From assembly GCA_016699855.1 (NCBI GenBank), contig CP064988.1, forward strand, positions 3,934,501 to 3,998,500: a DNA stretch of 64,000 nucleotides. The letters are read 5' to 3'. Position 1 is the first letter of the stretch, and each line of letters opens with the position of its first letter. The DNA comes from Rhodospirillales bacterium. Its GTDB lineage: Bacteria; Pseudomonadota; Alphaproteobacteria; Reyranellales; Reyranellaceae. The position numbers were made by a program, and so were the translations under genes. Under the pieces are notes generated by a model. The model searched no databases, was not told where the DNA came from, and saw only the letters and a list, made by a program, of their open reading frames with translations. Below, piece by piece: positions 26,261 through 36,991 of the stretch.

Positions 26261-27841
26261 TCACTGCTTCTTGGAGATGTTCCAGAACACCGCCGCCGAA
26301 CCGGGCAACCAGCCCTCGATGCGGTCCTTGCGGTAGGCGCCGGCCGATTTGTACTGGCCGAGGATCAGGTAGTTGCCGTTCTCCATCACCTTGTCCTGGA
26401 TCTTGCCAGCCAGCGCCTTCTTGGCGTCGTCGTCCGGCGCCCGCGCGTACTCGGCGCGAAGCTTCTCCAGCTCGGCGTCGCACGGCCACCCGAACCACGC
26501 TTTGTCGCAGCCGCCCGAGGTGAAGATGTTGGCGACCGGGTTGGCGGCGTCGACCGCCACCGTGGTGGTGTAGAAGATGTGCCAGCCGCCGGATGCCGGT
26601 GGATCCTTCTTGGCGCGGCGCGACACCACGGACTGCCAGTCCATCGGGAGGATGTCGACCTTGAAGCCGGCCTTCTCAAGCTGCGCCTTGCCCACGGGCG
26701 GCAGACGGTTCGACGACTGCAGGTCGGTCTGGTGCAGCATCACGATCGGCGTGCCGTCGTAGCCGGACTCCTTGAGGAGCTGGCGCGCCTTCGCGAGGTC
26801 GGGCTTGATCAGCAGGTCGCCGTAGGTCTTGGCCTGCGGCGTGCCGCAGATCAACGGCGCGTTGCAGGTGCCGTACATCGTCTCGTCGCCGACCTGCGCC
26901 TCGAGGTACTCCGACTGCGCCGTGGCGTAGAGGACGGCCAGCCGCGCCTTGACGTTGTTGAACGGCGGGTGGAGGTGGTTGAGGCGCGCCAGGATCTGGC
27001 TGCCGAGCGGGTTCCACGCGAACATCGCGACGTTGCGGTCGCCCTTCAGCACGGGGAACAGGTCCGGCGGCGGCGACTCGATCATGTCGATCTCGCCCGC
27101 CAACAGCGCGTTCACGGCGGTCAGCGCGTCGGGGATCGCCACCCATTCGACGCGGTCGACCTTGGCGACCTTGCCGCCGGCCAGGCCCGAGGGCGGCTCG
27201 GCGCGCGGTTTGTACTTCGTGTTCTTGACGTAGACGACCTTGTCGCCGGGCTTCCACTCGTCCTGCTTGAAGATGAACGGACCGGAGCCGACGAACTCCT
27301 TGATCTGCGTGTTCGACGGCGTCTCGGCGATCCGCTTCGGCATGATGAACGGCACCAGCGAGCTGGGCTTGCCCAGCGACTCCAGCACCAGCCCGTAGGG
27401 CTCCTTGAGCGCGATGCGCACCGTCCTGGGATCGGGCGCGGTGATCTCGGCGACCGCCGCCCAGAGCTGCTGGCCCATGCCGTCGCGCTCGGCCCAGCGC
27501 TTGAGCGAGGGCACCACGTCGGCGCTGGTGACCGGCGTGCCGTCGTGCCACTCCAGCCCGTCGCGCAACGTGAACGTCCACACCAGCCGGTCGGCGCTGA
27601 CGGTCCATTTCTCGGCCATCTGCGGCTGGATCTTCAGGTCGGCGTCCTGCGACAGCAGCGTGTCGTAGATCAGGTAGCCGTGGTTGCGCGTGATGTAGGC
27701 GGTCGTCCAGATCGGATCGAGCACCTTCAAATCGGAGTGCGCCACCACGCGCAGCGTCGTCTGGGCCTGCGACGGCGCCGCCGCGAGGGAGACCGCCAAG
27801 GCGACGGCCGCGAAAACGCCCTTGCTTCGCGATATGGACAT
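26261..27841 (-). CDS. ABC transporter substrate-binding protein, family 5, paralogue
   Basis: The 526-residue protein is a close homologue of that at 20715-22292: LRVVAHSDLKVLDPIWTTAY, TWTFTLRDGLEWHDGTPVTS-like block, VGSGPFIFKQDEWKPGDKVV, and VNALLAGEIDMIESP. The leader MSISRSKGVFAAVALAVSLA ends before AQTTLRV. It is an orphan binding protein with no permease or ATPase nearby. The start at 27841 follows GGGGTG; upstream in-frame starts only lengthen the leader. Two such orphans within 7 kb suggest a shared permease elsewhere or a sensing role. Confidence 0.92.
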   Translation of the reverse strand: MSISRSKGVFAAVALAVSLAAAPSQAQTTLRVVAHSDLKVLDPIWTTAYITRNHGYLIYDTLLSQDADLKIQPQMAEKWTVSADRLVWTFTLRDGLEWHDGTPVTSADVVPSLKRWAERDGMGQQLWAAVAEITAPDPRTVRIALKEPYGLVLESLGKPSSLVPFIMPKRIAETPSNTQIKEFVGSGPFIFKQDEWKPGDKVVYVKNTKYKPRAEPPSGLAGGKVAKVDRVEWVAIPDALTAVNALLAGEIDMIESPPPDLFPVLKGDRNVAMFAWNPLGSQILARLNHLHPPFNNVKARLAVLYATAQSEYLEAQVGDETMYGTCNAPLICGTPQAKTYGDLLIKPDLAKARQLLKESGYDGTPIVMLHQTDLQSSNRLPPVGKAQLEKAGFKVDILPMDWQSVVSRRAKKDPPASGGWHIFYTTTVAVDAANPVANIFTSGGCDKAWFGWPCDAELEKLRAEYARAPDDDAKKALAGKIQDKVMENGNYLILGQYKSAGAYRKDRIEGWLPGSAAVFWNISKKQ

Positions 27842-27969
27842 CGTACACCCCTGTGCTCGAAGCCGCTTCGACCGGCGGCGCATGCGGAACGATACCACCC
27901 GTCCGAACGGCGGGTCACGCGTCGAAGCGGGGTGCGTCGACTTGCCGGCGCCACGACGGGAGAACGACG

Positions 27970-28752
27970 ATGGACGCGGCCCTGCCGACGCTCTTCATCT
28001 CGCACGGGGGGCCGACGATCCTCGTCGACCGGACGTCGGCGCACGCGTTCCTCGCCGGCCTCGGCGGGTCGCTGCCGCGACCGCGCGCCATCCTGTCGAT
28101 CTCGGCCCACTGGCTGGAGCCGGGCGCCACGGTGTCCGGCGCGGCGTGGCCGGAGACGATCCACGATTTCTACGGGTTCCCGAGGGAATTCTACGATATC
28201 CACTACGCCGCGCCGGGCGCGCCCGACGTGGCGCGACGGGTCGCGGAACTGCTGACAGCTGCGGGCGTCGGTGCGGCCATCGATCCGGCGCACGGCCTCG
28301 ACCACGGAACCTGGGTGCCGGCGCTGTTGTCTTGGCCGGCCGCCGACATCCCGATCCTGCAGTTGTCGCTGCTCGAAAGCGGCGACGCCGCGGCGCATCT
28401 GGCGGTCGGCCGCGCCCTGCGGCCGTTGCGCGACGAGGGCGTGCTGATCATCGGCAGCGGCAGCGCCACCCACAATCTCGGCGCGTTGCTGTACGGCCGG
28501 CACGACGTCGTGCTCGACTGGGCCCGCGCCTTCGACGACTGGCTGGCGGCGCGGCTGTCGGACGGCGACGTCGCGGCGCTGCTGGACTGGAAGCGCGCGG
28601 CGCCGTCGGCGCTGAAATGCCATCCCACCGACGAGCATTTCCTGCCGCTGTTCGTGGCGCTCGGCGCCGCCAGCGACGGCGCGAAGGGCCGCGCGCTCCA
28701 CCGCAGCGTCATGCACGCCTCGCTGTCGATGGCGTCCTACGCGTTCGATTGA
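27970..28752 (+). CDS. DODA-type (LigB) extradiol ring-cleavage dioxygenase
   Basis: Class III extradiol dioxygenases use non-haem Fe(II) or another metal to open catechol-type rings. The 260-residue protein has the pattern LPTLFISHGGPTILVD, ILSISAHWLEPGATV, HGLDHGTWVPALL and IIGSGSATHNLGAL, with His residues in the positions expected for metal and acid-base roles. It resembles YgiD/DODA proteins. The ATG at 27970 follows GGGAG. The next gene, a quinone oxidoreductase, starts 27 nt after its stop, so co-transcription is likely. Confidence 0.92.
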   Translation: MDAALPTLFISHGGPTILVDRTSAHAFLAGLGGSLPRPRAILSISAHWLEPGATVSGAAWPETIHDFYGFPREFYDIHYAAPGAPDVARRVAELLTAAGVGAAIDPAHGLDHGTWVPALLSWPAADIPILQLSLLESGDAAAHLAVGRALRPLRDEGVLIIGSGSATHNLGALLYGRHDVVLDWARAFDDWLAARLSDGDVAALLDWKRAAPSALKCHPTDEHFLPLFVALGAASDGAKGRALHRSVMHASLSMASYAFD

Positions 28753-28779
28753 ACCAGCGGCGATGTGGAGATCGGTGGA

Positions 28780-29769
28780 ATGAGGGCGATACGCGCGACC
28801 AGCCTCGACTCGCTGGACGACTACGCCGAGGTCGAGCTGCCGGTGCCGGAACCGTCGACGTCGCAGGTGCGCGTCCGGGTGGCGGCGTGCGGCGTCGGCT
28901 ACGTCGACGCGCTGGTCTCGCTCGGCCGCTACCAGGTCAAACCGCCGCTGCCGCACATCCCCGGCGGCGAGCTGTCGGGGTGGATCGACGCCGTCGGTGC
29001 GGGCGTGTCGGGCTTCGCGGCCGGCGACCGCGTGCTGGCGCGCGCGTCGGGCGGGTTCGCGCAGTACGCCATCGCGGACGCGGCGGCGGCGCGGCGCATT
29101 CCCGACGCGATGCGTTTCGACCAGGCCGCCGGATTCCGCGTCAACTACATGACGGCGCTGCATGGCCTGCGCGACCGCGCCCGCCTCGCGCCCGGCGAGC
29201 GGCTGCTCGTCATCGGCGCGGCCGGCGGCGTCGGGCTGGCGGCGGTGCAGGTCGGCCGCCTGCTGGGCGCCGAGGTGATCGCCGTCGCGTCGACCGAGGA
29301 GAAGCGCGCCATGGCGGCGCGGCACGGCGCCGGCGTCACCCTCGACCGCGAGGTCGAGGGGTGGCGGGACCGGCTCAAAGCCGTCGCGGGCGACGGGATC
29401 GACGTGGTGTTCGACCCGGTGTGCGGACCGCTGTTCCAGCCGGCGTTCCGTTCGCTGCGCTGGGGCGGGCGCCATCTCGTCGTCGGCTTCGTCGGCGGCC
29501 CGATCCCGGCGCTGCCCGCGAACCTCACGTTGATGAAGGGCGCCGCCCTGATCGGAGTCGACTACCGCCAGTTCGCCGACGTGTTCGAACGCGACAAGGC
29601 CGGCCGCGATCTCGACGAGCTGCTGGGCTGGGTGGCCGACGGCCGGCTCGATCCGCCGACCGGCCGGATCTTCCCGTTCGAGGCGTTCCGCGAGGCGCTG
29701 ACCTTCGCGCTTGGCGGCGAGGGCACCGGCAAGACCATCCTCGCGGTCGACGGCGAGGCGGCGCGCTGA
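28780..29769 (+). CDS. Zinc-independent quinone oxidoreductase (MDR superfamily)
   Basis: The 329-residue protein belongs to the medium-chain dehydrogenase/reductase superfamily. It has VRVRVAACGVGYVDALVSLG, IPGGELSGWIDAVGAGVSGF and the nucleotide motif LLVIGAAGGVGLAAVQVGRL at about residues 137-156. The structural zinc cysteines are absent, as in NADPH:quinone reductases. The ATG at 28780 follows GGTGGA; a GTG at 28765 is a weaker alternative. It sits directly behind the extradiol dioxygenase gene. The physiological acceptor is unknown. Confidence 0.9.
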   Translation: MRAIRATSLDSLDDYAEVELPVPEPSTSQVRVRVAACGVGYVDALVSLGRYQVKPPLPHIPGGELSGWIDAVGAGVSGFAAGDRVLARASGGFAQYAIADAAAARRIPDAMRFDQAAGFRVNYMTALHGLRDRARLAPGERLLVIGAAGGVGLAAVQVGRLLGAEVIAVASTEEKRAMAARHGAGVTLDREVEGWRDRLKAVAGDGIDVVFDPVCGPLFQPAFRSLRWGGRHLVVGFVGGPIPALPANLTLMKGAALIGVDYRQFADVFERDKAGRDLDELLGWVADGRLDPPTGRIFPFEAFREALTFALGGEGTGKTILAVDGEAAR

Positions 29770-29844
29770 TCGCCCGCGCGCGTCCGGACTTGCGCCGCGC
29801 GGCCGCGGCGCGCCACTGTCGCCGCCTGACCGGGAGGACGGACC

Positions 29845-31008
29845 ATGAAGACCAGCGGCGTGCACAAATTCGCGGCCATCGAGCAGGTGGTGTTCGGCAA
29901 GCCGGCGGCCGAGGCGGTCGCGGCCGAGGCGGCGCGGCTCGACGCGAAGCGCGTGTTCATCGTCGCCAGCGGCACGTTGAGCCGCCAGACCCGCGCCGTC
30001 GCGGCGATAGCCGACGCTCTGGGCGCGCGCCACGCCGGCACCTGGGACCGCATCGCCGCGCACACGCCGCGCGTCGACGTCGTGGCCGCGGCCAACGCCG
30101 CGCGCGAGGCCGGCGCCGACCTGCTGGCGACGATCGGCGGCGGCTCGGTCACCGACGGCGGCAAGATGGTGCAGCTCTGCCTCGCCAACGACATCTCGAC
30201 ACCGGAGGGACTCGACGACTACCGCGCCATCACCGGCAAGGGCCAGGCGCGCGAGTCGCGGCCGCCGGCGGTGCGCCAGATCTCGGTGCCGACCACGCTG
30301 TCGGCCGGCGAGTTCGGCATGACGGCGGGCTGCACCGATACCGCGCGCAAGGTGAAGGAGGCCTATCGGCACCGCGAGTTCGTGGCCCGGGTTGTCGTGC
30401 TTGACCCGGCGATCACCACCCACACGCCGCAATGGCTGTTCCTGTCCACCGGCATCCGCGCCGTCGACCACGCGGTGGAGGACATCTGCTCGCCGGAGTG
30501 CGACGCCTACTCCGAAGGCGCCTCGATCCAGGCGCTGAAGCTGCTGTCGCGCGGTCTGCGCGGCGTGAAGGCCGATCCGACGGATCTGGCGGCGCGGTCC
30601 GACTGCCAGATGGGCATGTGGCTGTCGATGGTCGGGTCGCAATCCGGCGTGCCCAAGGGCGCCAGCCACGCCATCGGCCACATCCTCGGCGGCACCGCGG
30701 GTGTGCCGCACGGCTACACCTCGTGCGTGATGTTGCCCTACGTCATGCGCTGGAACAAATCCGTCAACGCCGACCGCCAAGCCGTGGTCAGCGAGGCGTT
30801 GGGCGCGCCGGGCCGCGACGCGGCCGATCTGCTGCACGAACTGATCGCCGGACTGGGCCTGCCGCGCACCCTGCGCGACGTGAACGTCGCCGCCGACCAG
30901 TTCGACCTGCTGGCGCGCAACACCATGCACGACCGCTGGACCCACACCAATCCGCGCAGGATATCGGGGCCGGAGCAGGTGCTGGAGATACTGACGATGG
31001 CGGCGTGA
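29845..31008 (+). CDS. Iron-containing alcohol dehydrogenase / maleylacetate reductase type
   Basis: The 387-residue protein has the group III alcohol dehydrogenase fold: the NAD(P) motif GGGSVTDGGK near residue 97, PTTLSAGEFGMTAGC, and the metal-site blocks AVDHAVED and GASHAIGHILGG. Maleylacetate reductases, which end several aromatic pathways, belong here and would suit the neighbouring ring-cleavage gene, but no 1,2-dioxygenase is nearby to confirm this. GGGAGGACGGACC precedes the ATG. The C-terminus (HDRWTHTNPRRI) is maleylacetate-reductase-like. Confidence 0.85.
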   Translation: MKTSGVHKFAAIEQVVFGKPAAEAVAAEAARLDAKRVFIVASGTLSRQTRAVAAIADALGARHAGTWDRIAAHTPRVDVVAAANAAREAGADLLATIGGGSVTDGGKMVQLCLANDISTPEGLDDYRAITGKGQARESRPPAVRQISVPTTLSAGEFGMTAGCTDTARKVKEAYRHREFVARVVVLDPAITTHTPQWLFLSTGIRAVDHAVEDICSPECDAYSEGASIQALKLLSRGLRGVKADPTDLAARSDCQMGMWLSMVGSQSGVPKGASHAIGHILGGTAGVPHGYTSCVMLPYVMRWNKSVNADRQAVVSEALGAPGRDAADLLHELIAGLGLPRTLRDVNVAADQFDLLARNTMHDRWTHTNPRRISGPEQVLEILTMAA

Positions 31009-31033
31009 GCCGCCGCCGCCGTGCGCAATACGC

Positions 31034-31813
31034 CTACAGATCGGTGGCGCGCAGATTGGCGTCGCCGAGGATGTCGGCGTTGCCGGTTGCCCGGATATCC
31101 ATGGGCGACAGCGAGAGCGCGGCGCCGGCCTTGGTCGTGCCGCCCGAGGTCGACTGCATCAGTTCGTAGCGCCGCTGCATCAGCGCCTTGGCCTCGGTCG
31201 CGGCCTCGGACAGCGTGCGATACGCGCCGCCCGGGCCGGGGTTGACCCAAAGCGGCAGGAAGTAGCGGAAATAGCGGTCCTGCGAGATGCCGATCACGAT
31301 CGTGTGGAAGCCGATATAGGCCTGCTTCGACGTCCCCTGGGTGAAGCCGAGCGCCTCGGGCACGTTGTCGGCGTCCATCTTGTCGCCGGTCGTCTTGCAG
31401 CCCGTCACGATCAGCAGGCGCGGTCCGCGGCCGGCGGCCTTACGGGCGGCGGCCAGCGCGGCCGCCGTGACGCGGTCGCCGTTGCCGACGACCAGCAGGC
31501 GCTCATTGGCGTGCAGGCTGAGATAGGCGAAGTCAGCGGCCATCAGGCGCTGCAGGAACTGGTCTCGGCCGCTGTCGGTGTCGACCGTCACCTGGCCGCC
31601 GGCGAACACGCCGGTCATCGCCGCCTGCTCGGCGGCATGTTCGGGATTGCCGATGATCGAGACCGCGCCCTTGCCCTTGTGGAAGTAGGCCTTGAGCGGC
31701 CGCGGCGCGGCGCTGGCGCGGCCGCCCAGCGCCAGCGCGGCCGGCGCGCCCGCGATGACGGCACGGCGGGTCGGGCGCGTGCGCGACGCGGATCGAGGCG
31801 TGTTTACCGTCAT
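31034..31813 (-). CDS. Tat-exported protein with caspase/CHAT-like His-Cys pattern
   Basis: The 259-residue product starts with a twin-arginine leader (RTRPTRRAVIAGAPAALALG). Its core has a His on one strand (FAYLSLHANERLLVVG) followed about 50 residues later by LLIVTGCKTTGD, a hydrophobic strand ending in Gly-Cys. That His...Gly-Cys spacing is the catalytic-dyad arrangement of clan CD peptidases (caspase, CHAT, gingipain). The rest (FHTIVIGISQDRYFRYFLPL) also fits a Rossmann-like caspase fold. Peptidase activity is an inference. It has no evident substrate partner and is convergent with the Fe-dehydrogenase gene. Confidence 0.6.
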   Translation of the reverse strand: MTVNTPRSASRTRPTRRAVIAGAPAALALGGRASAAPRPLKAYFHKGKGAVSIIGNPEHAAEQAAMTGVFAGGQVTVDTDSGRDQFLQRLMAADFAYLSLHANERLLVVGNGDRVTAAALAAARKAAGRGPRLLIVTGCKTTGDKMDADNVPEALGFTQGTSKQAYIGFHTIVIGISQDRYFRYFLPLWVNPGPGGAYRTLSEAATEAKALMQRRYELMQSTSGGTTKAGAALSLSPMDIRATGNADILGDANLRATDL

Positions 31814-31889
31814 GGCGATTCTCCCCGCTGACCTCGTTCCACACGCGCATTACCGCGCGCGGCGCTGGCCATGGGCAAGGGGCGCGCGC

Positions 31890-31923
31890 AAAAAAAACGA
31901 CCGCCCCGTCGCCAGGGCGGCCG
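31890..31923 (-). terminator. Rho-independent terminator of the pur-bolA-grxD run
   Basis: On the minus strand a 9-bp stem (CGGCCGCCC / GGGCGGTCG, one G-U pair) is followed by eight T residues. It begins 28 nt after the grxD stop and closes the purC-to-grxD gene series. Confidence 0.85.
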
Positions 31924-31950
31924 TCCTCGTTGGAAATCGGCGCGACGGAC

Positions 31951-32286
<336 letters not shown>

Positions 32287-32343
32287 GTCTGTCACTCCGG
32301 TGGGGGCGGCCCTCGCCGCCGCGTTTGGACGCAGTCTATGCCT

Positions 32344-32580
32344 TCAGCGGGGCGGCGCCAAGGTGGTGAGCTTCAGCGCGTGCAGTTCGCCGCCCATGCG
32401 TCCGCGCAGGGCGGCGTAGACCATCTGGTGCTGGGCGATTCGGGATTTACCGGTGAAAGCTGGTGAAACGACCGTCGCCGCGTAGTGGTCGCCGTCGCCG
32501 GCCAGATCCTCGATGCTCACCTCGGCATCCGGGACGCCCTCGCGGATCAGGCGGGCGATATCGTCGGCGGCCATGGGCAT
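32344..32580 (-). CDS. BolA/IbaG family protein
   Basis: The 78-residue protein has the BolA fold pattern: IARLIREGVPDAEVSIEDLA, GDHYAATVVSPAFTGKSRI and HQMVYAALRGRMGGELHALK, with the conserved His and the C-terminal helix. BolA-like proteins bind CGFS glutaredoxins and modulate iron-sulfur trafficking, which fits the adjacent grxD. The start at 32580 follows GAGGAG; an in-frame ATG two codons later is possible. Its start lies 20 nt after the purL stop. Confidence 0.93.
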   Translation of the reverse strand: MPMAADDIARLIREGVPDAEVSIEDLAGDGDHYAATVVSPAFTGKSRIAQHQMVYAALRGRMGGELHALKLTTLAPPR

Positions 32581-32600
32581 CGCGGTCCGCTCCTCGCGGT

Positions 32601-34847
<2,247 letters not shown>

Positions 34848-34876
34848 GGGCTTGGCCGTTCGTCCTTCATCAGGTC

Positions 34877-34963
34877 CGTCATCCCGAGCGCGGCGAGGGA
34901 TCTTTCATGCGCGACGCACGGTGTGTTCGACCGGAAAGATCCCTCGCCGCGCTCGGGATGACG
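34877..34963. repeat. Palindromic repeat, TCATCCCGAGCGC family, copy 2
   Basis: The arms cgtcatcccgagcgcggcga and tcgccgcgctcgggatgacg are exact inverse complements; inner sequence extends pairing with gatctttc / gaaagatc. The element occupies most of the gap between purQ and purL, inside the purine gene series, where a stable hairpin could protect or attenuate mRNA. Similar copies lie at 25621 and 45658. Confidence 0.9.
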
Positions 34964-34977
34964 GAATTCTTCGAGCG

Positions 34978-35664
34978 TCATGCCAGCGACGCCGCGAGCG
35001 CGTCGAACATCGGCTTGCCGTCGGTGCCGCCGAACAACGCCTCGGTCGCGTTCTCGGGATGCGGCATCATGCCGAGCACGGTCTTGGTGTCGTTGAACAC
35101 GCCGGCGATGTTGCGGATCGAGCCGTTGGGATTGCCGGCCGCCGTGTCACCCGCCGCGTCGCAGTAGCGGAACGCGATCTGGCCGCGGTCCTCGAGCCGC
35201 TTCAGCGTGTCCTCGTCGGCGAAGTAGTTGCCCTCGGCGTGGGCCACCGGCACCCGGATCACCTGGCCGGTCTGGTAACGGTTGGTGAACAGGCTCTGGC
35301 TGGTCGCGACCTTCAGGTGGACGTCCGAGCACACGAACTGGAGATGGGCGTTGCGCATCAGCGTGCCCGGCACCAGGCCGACCTCGGCCGCGATCTGGAA
35401 GCCGTTGCACACCGCCAGCACCGGCACGCCCTTCTCGGCGCGCGCCTTGACCTCGCGCATGACCGGCGAGTGCGCCGCCATGGCGCCGCAGCGCAGGTAG
35501 TCGCCGTAGGCGAAGCCGCCCGGCACCACGATCAGGTCGACCTTGGGCAGGTCGCTGTCGCCGTGCCACACGAGGCGCGGCTTGACGCCCGAGCTGCGCT
35601 CGATGGCGCCGGCGATGTCGTGCTCGCGGTTGGTGCCGGGGAAGACGAGGACCGCGGCTTTCAT
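34978..35664 (-). CDS. purQ: Phosphoribosylformylglycinamidine synthase subunit PurQ (glutaminase)
   Basis: PurQ is the class I glutamine amidotransferase that supplies ammonia to PurL. The 228-residue protein has LVFPGTNREHDIAGAIERSS, VVPGGFAYGDYLRCGAMAAH, the nucleophile block VLAVCNGFQIAAEVGLVPG and the His-containing end MPHPENATEALFGG. Length is normal. It follows purS with a 58-nt gap. Confidence 0.97.
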   Translation of the reverse strand: MKAAVLVFPGTNREHDIAGAIERSSGVKPRLVWHGDSDLPKVDLIVVPGGFAYGDYLRCGAMAAHSPVMREVKARAEKGVPVLAVCNGFQIAAEVGLVPGTLMRNAHLQFVCSDVHLKVATSQSLFTNRYQTGQVIRVPVAHAEGNYFADEDTLKRLEDRGQIAFRYCDAAGDTAAGNPNGSIRNIAGVFNDTKTVLGMMPHPENATEALFGGTDGKPMFDALAASLA

Positions 35665-35722
35665 CGCGCTGCCTCCGGATCGGTGGGGTGGCGGGTCGGA
35701 GCGGCGGTCGCGCGGCGCGGCG

Positions 35723-35965
35723 TCAACCCAGCAACTCGATGCTGTAGTTCTCGATCACCGTGTTCGCCAGCAGCTTGCGGCACATCTCGCCGACGCGGGC
35801 GCGGGCGGTCTCGGCGTCGGTCTCGGCCAGCTCCAACTCGATGTACTTGCCCTGGCGGACCTCGCCGACCTCGGGGAAGCCGAGCCGGTGCAGCGAGTTG
35901 CCGATCGCCTTGCCCTGCGGATCGAGGACGCCGTTCTTGAGCGTGACGTGGACGCGGGCTTTCAT
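35723..35965 (-). CDS. purS: Phosphoribosylformylglycinamidine synthase subunit PurS
   Basis: PurS is the small bridging subunit of the PurLQS complex. The 80-residue protein has the usual pattern MKARVHVTLKNGVLDPQGKA, SLHRLGFPEVGEVRQGKYIE and a C-terminal MCRKLLANTVIENYSIEL. Its presence confirms the three-subunit form of FGAM synthase. It begins 18 nt after purC ends. Confidence 0.97.
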   Translation of the reverse strand: MKARVHVTLKNGVLDPQGKAIGNSLHRLGFPEVGEVRQGKYIELELAETDAETARARVGEMCRKLLANTVIENYSIELLG

Positions 35966-35983
35966 CGTGGGCTCCGGGCGGGG

Positions 35984-36748
35984 CTACTGGACGGTGGCCG
36001 GACCGCGCGGATCGCCGGCGCCGGGGTCGAGCAGGATGCCGAGCCGGCGCGCGACCTCCTGGTAGGCCTCCTCGACCTTACCGAGGTCGCGGCGGAAGCG
36101 GTCCTTATCCATCTTCTCGTTGGTCTTCAGGTCCCAGAGCCGGCACGAATCCGGGCTGATCTCGTCGGCCAGCACGATGCGGACCATCTCGTCCTCGTAC
36201 AGCCTGCCGAACTCGATCTTGAAGTCGATCAGCTTGATGCCGATGCCGAGGAACAGGCCGGTGAGGAAGTCGTTGATGCGCAGCGCCAGCGCCACGATGT
36301 CGTCGATGTCCTGCGGCTGTGCCCAGCCGAACGCCGTGATGTGCTCCTCGGTGACCATCGGATCGCCGAGCGCGTCGTTCTTGTAGTAGAATTCGAGGAT
36401 CGAGCGGGGCAGCTGCTGGCCCTCGGGGATGCCGAAGCGGGTCGACAGCGAGCCGGCGGCGACGTTGCGCAGCACCACCTCGAGCGGGATGATCTCGACC
36501 TGCCGCACCAGCTGCTCGCGCATGTTCAGGCGGCGGATGAAATGGGTCGGCACGCCGATCTCGGCCAGCCGCGTCATCAGGTACTCGCTGATGCGGTTGT
36601 TGATCACGCCCTTGCCGGTGATCGTGCCTTTTTTCTGGTTGTTGAAGGCCGTGGCGTCGTCCTTGAAGTACTGGACGATCGTTCCCGGTTCGGGGCCCTC
36701 GTACAGGACCTTTGCCTTGCCCTCGTAGATGCGGCGACGGCGGCTCAT
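35984..36748 (-). CDS. purC: Phosphoribosylaminoimidazole-succinocarboxamide synthase
   Basis: PurC joins aspartate to CAIR using ATP. The 254-residue protein begins MSRRRRIYEGKAKVLYEGPE and has IQYFKDDATAFNNQKK-type, FIRRLNMREQLVRQVEI, VVLRNVAAGSLSTRFG and DEISPDSCRLWD blocks. The ATG at 36748 follows GGGAG; the longer frame to 36829 is not conserved. It is the first gene of the minus-strand series ending in grxD. Its product feeds PurB, whose gene in this window is internally deleted. Confidence 0.97.
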   Translation of the reverse strand: MSRRRRIYEGKAKVLYEGPEPGTIVQYFKDDATAFNNQKKGTITGKGVINNRISEYLMTRLAEIGVPTHFIRRLNMREQLVRQVEIIPLEVVLRNVAAGSLSTRFGIPEGQQLPRSILEFYYKNDALGDPMVTEEHITAFGWAQPQDIDDIVALALRINDFLTGLFLGIGIKLIDFKIEFGRLYEDEMVRIVLADEISPDSCRLWDLKTNEKMDKDRFRRDLGKVEEAYQEVARRLGILLDPGAGDPRGPATVQ

Positions 36749-36991
36749 GGCGTTCTCCCGGCGCGCCGGCCGGGGGCGCGCGGTTGTTGGAAGGCGGGTT
36801 CTAGCCGGGGGGGGCGCGGCGCGCAACAATTGGACCCGGAGGAGGGGTGTGGACCCTTTGCCGTGGCGAAATAATGCCGATTTTCAACGTGTTCGTAAAA
36901 AATGACGCCATCGTCACCTTGTTGCCGTGTCGAGCTTCGTATAGCTTCCCGCGCCACACCGGAGCCGTCGCGACAACCCGTCGGAGCAACC

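Noticed and set aside
27727..30945. 1072-residue minus-strand open frame
   Set aside because: Antisense to three well-supported genes; basic, His/Arg-rich composition typical of GC-rich shadow frames.
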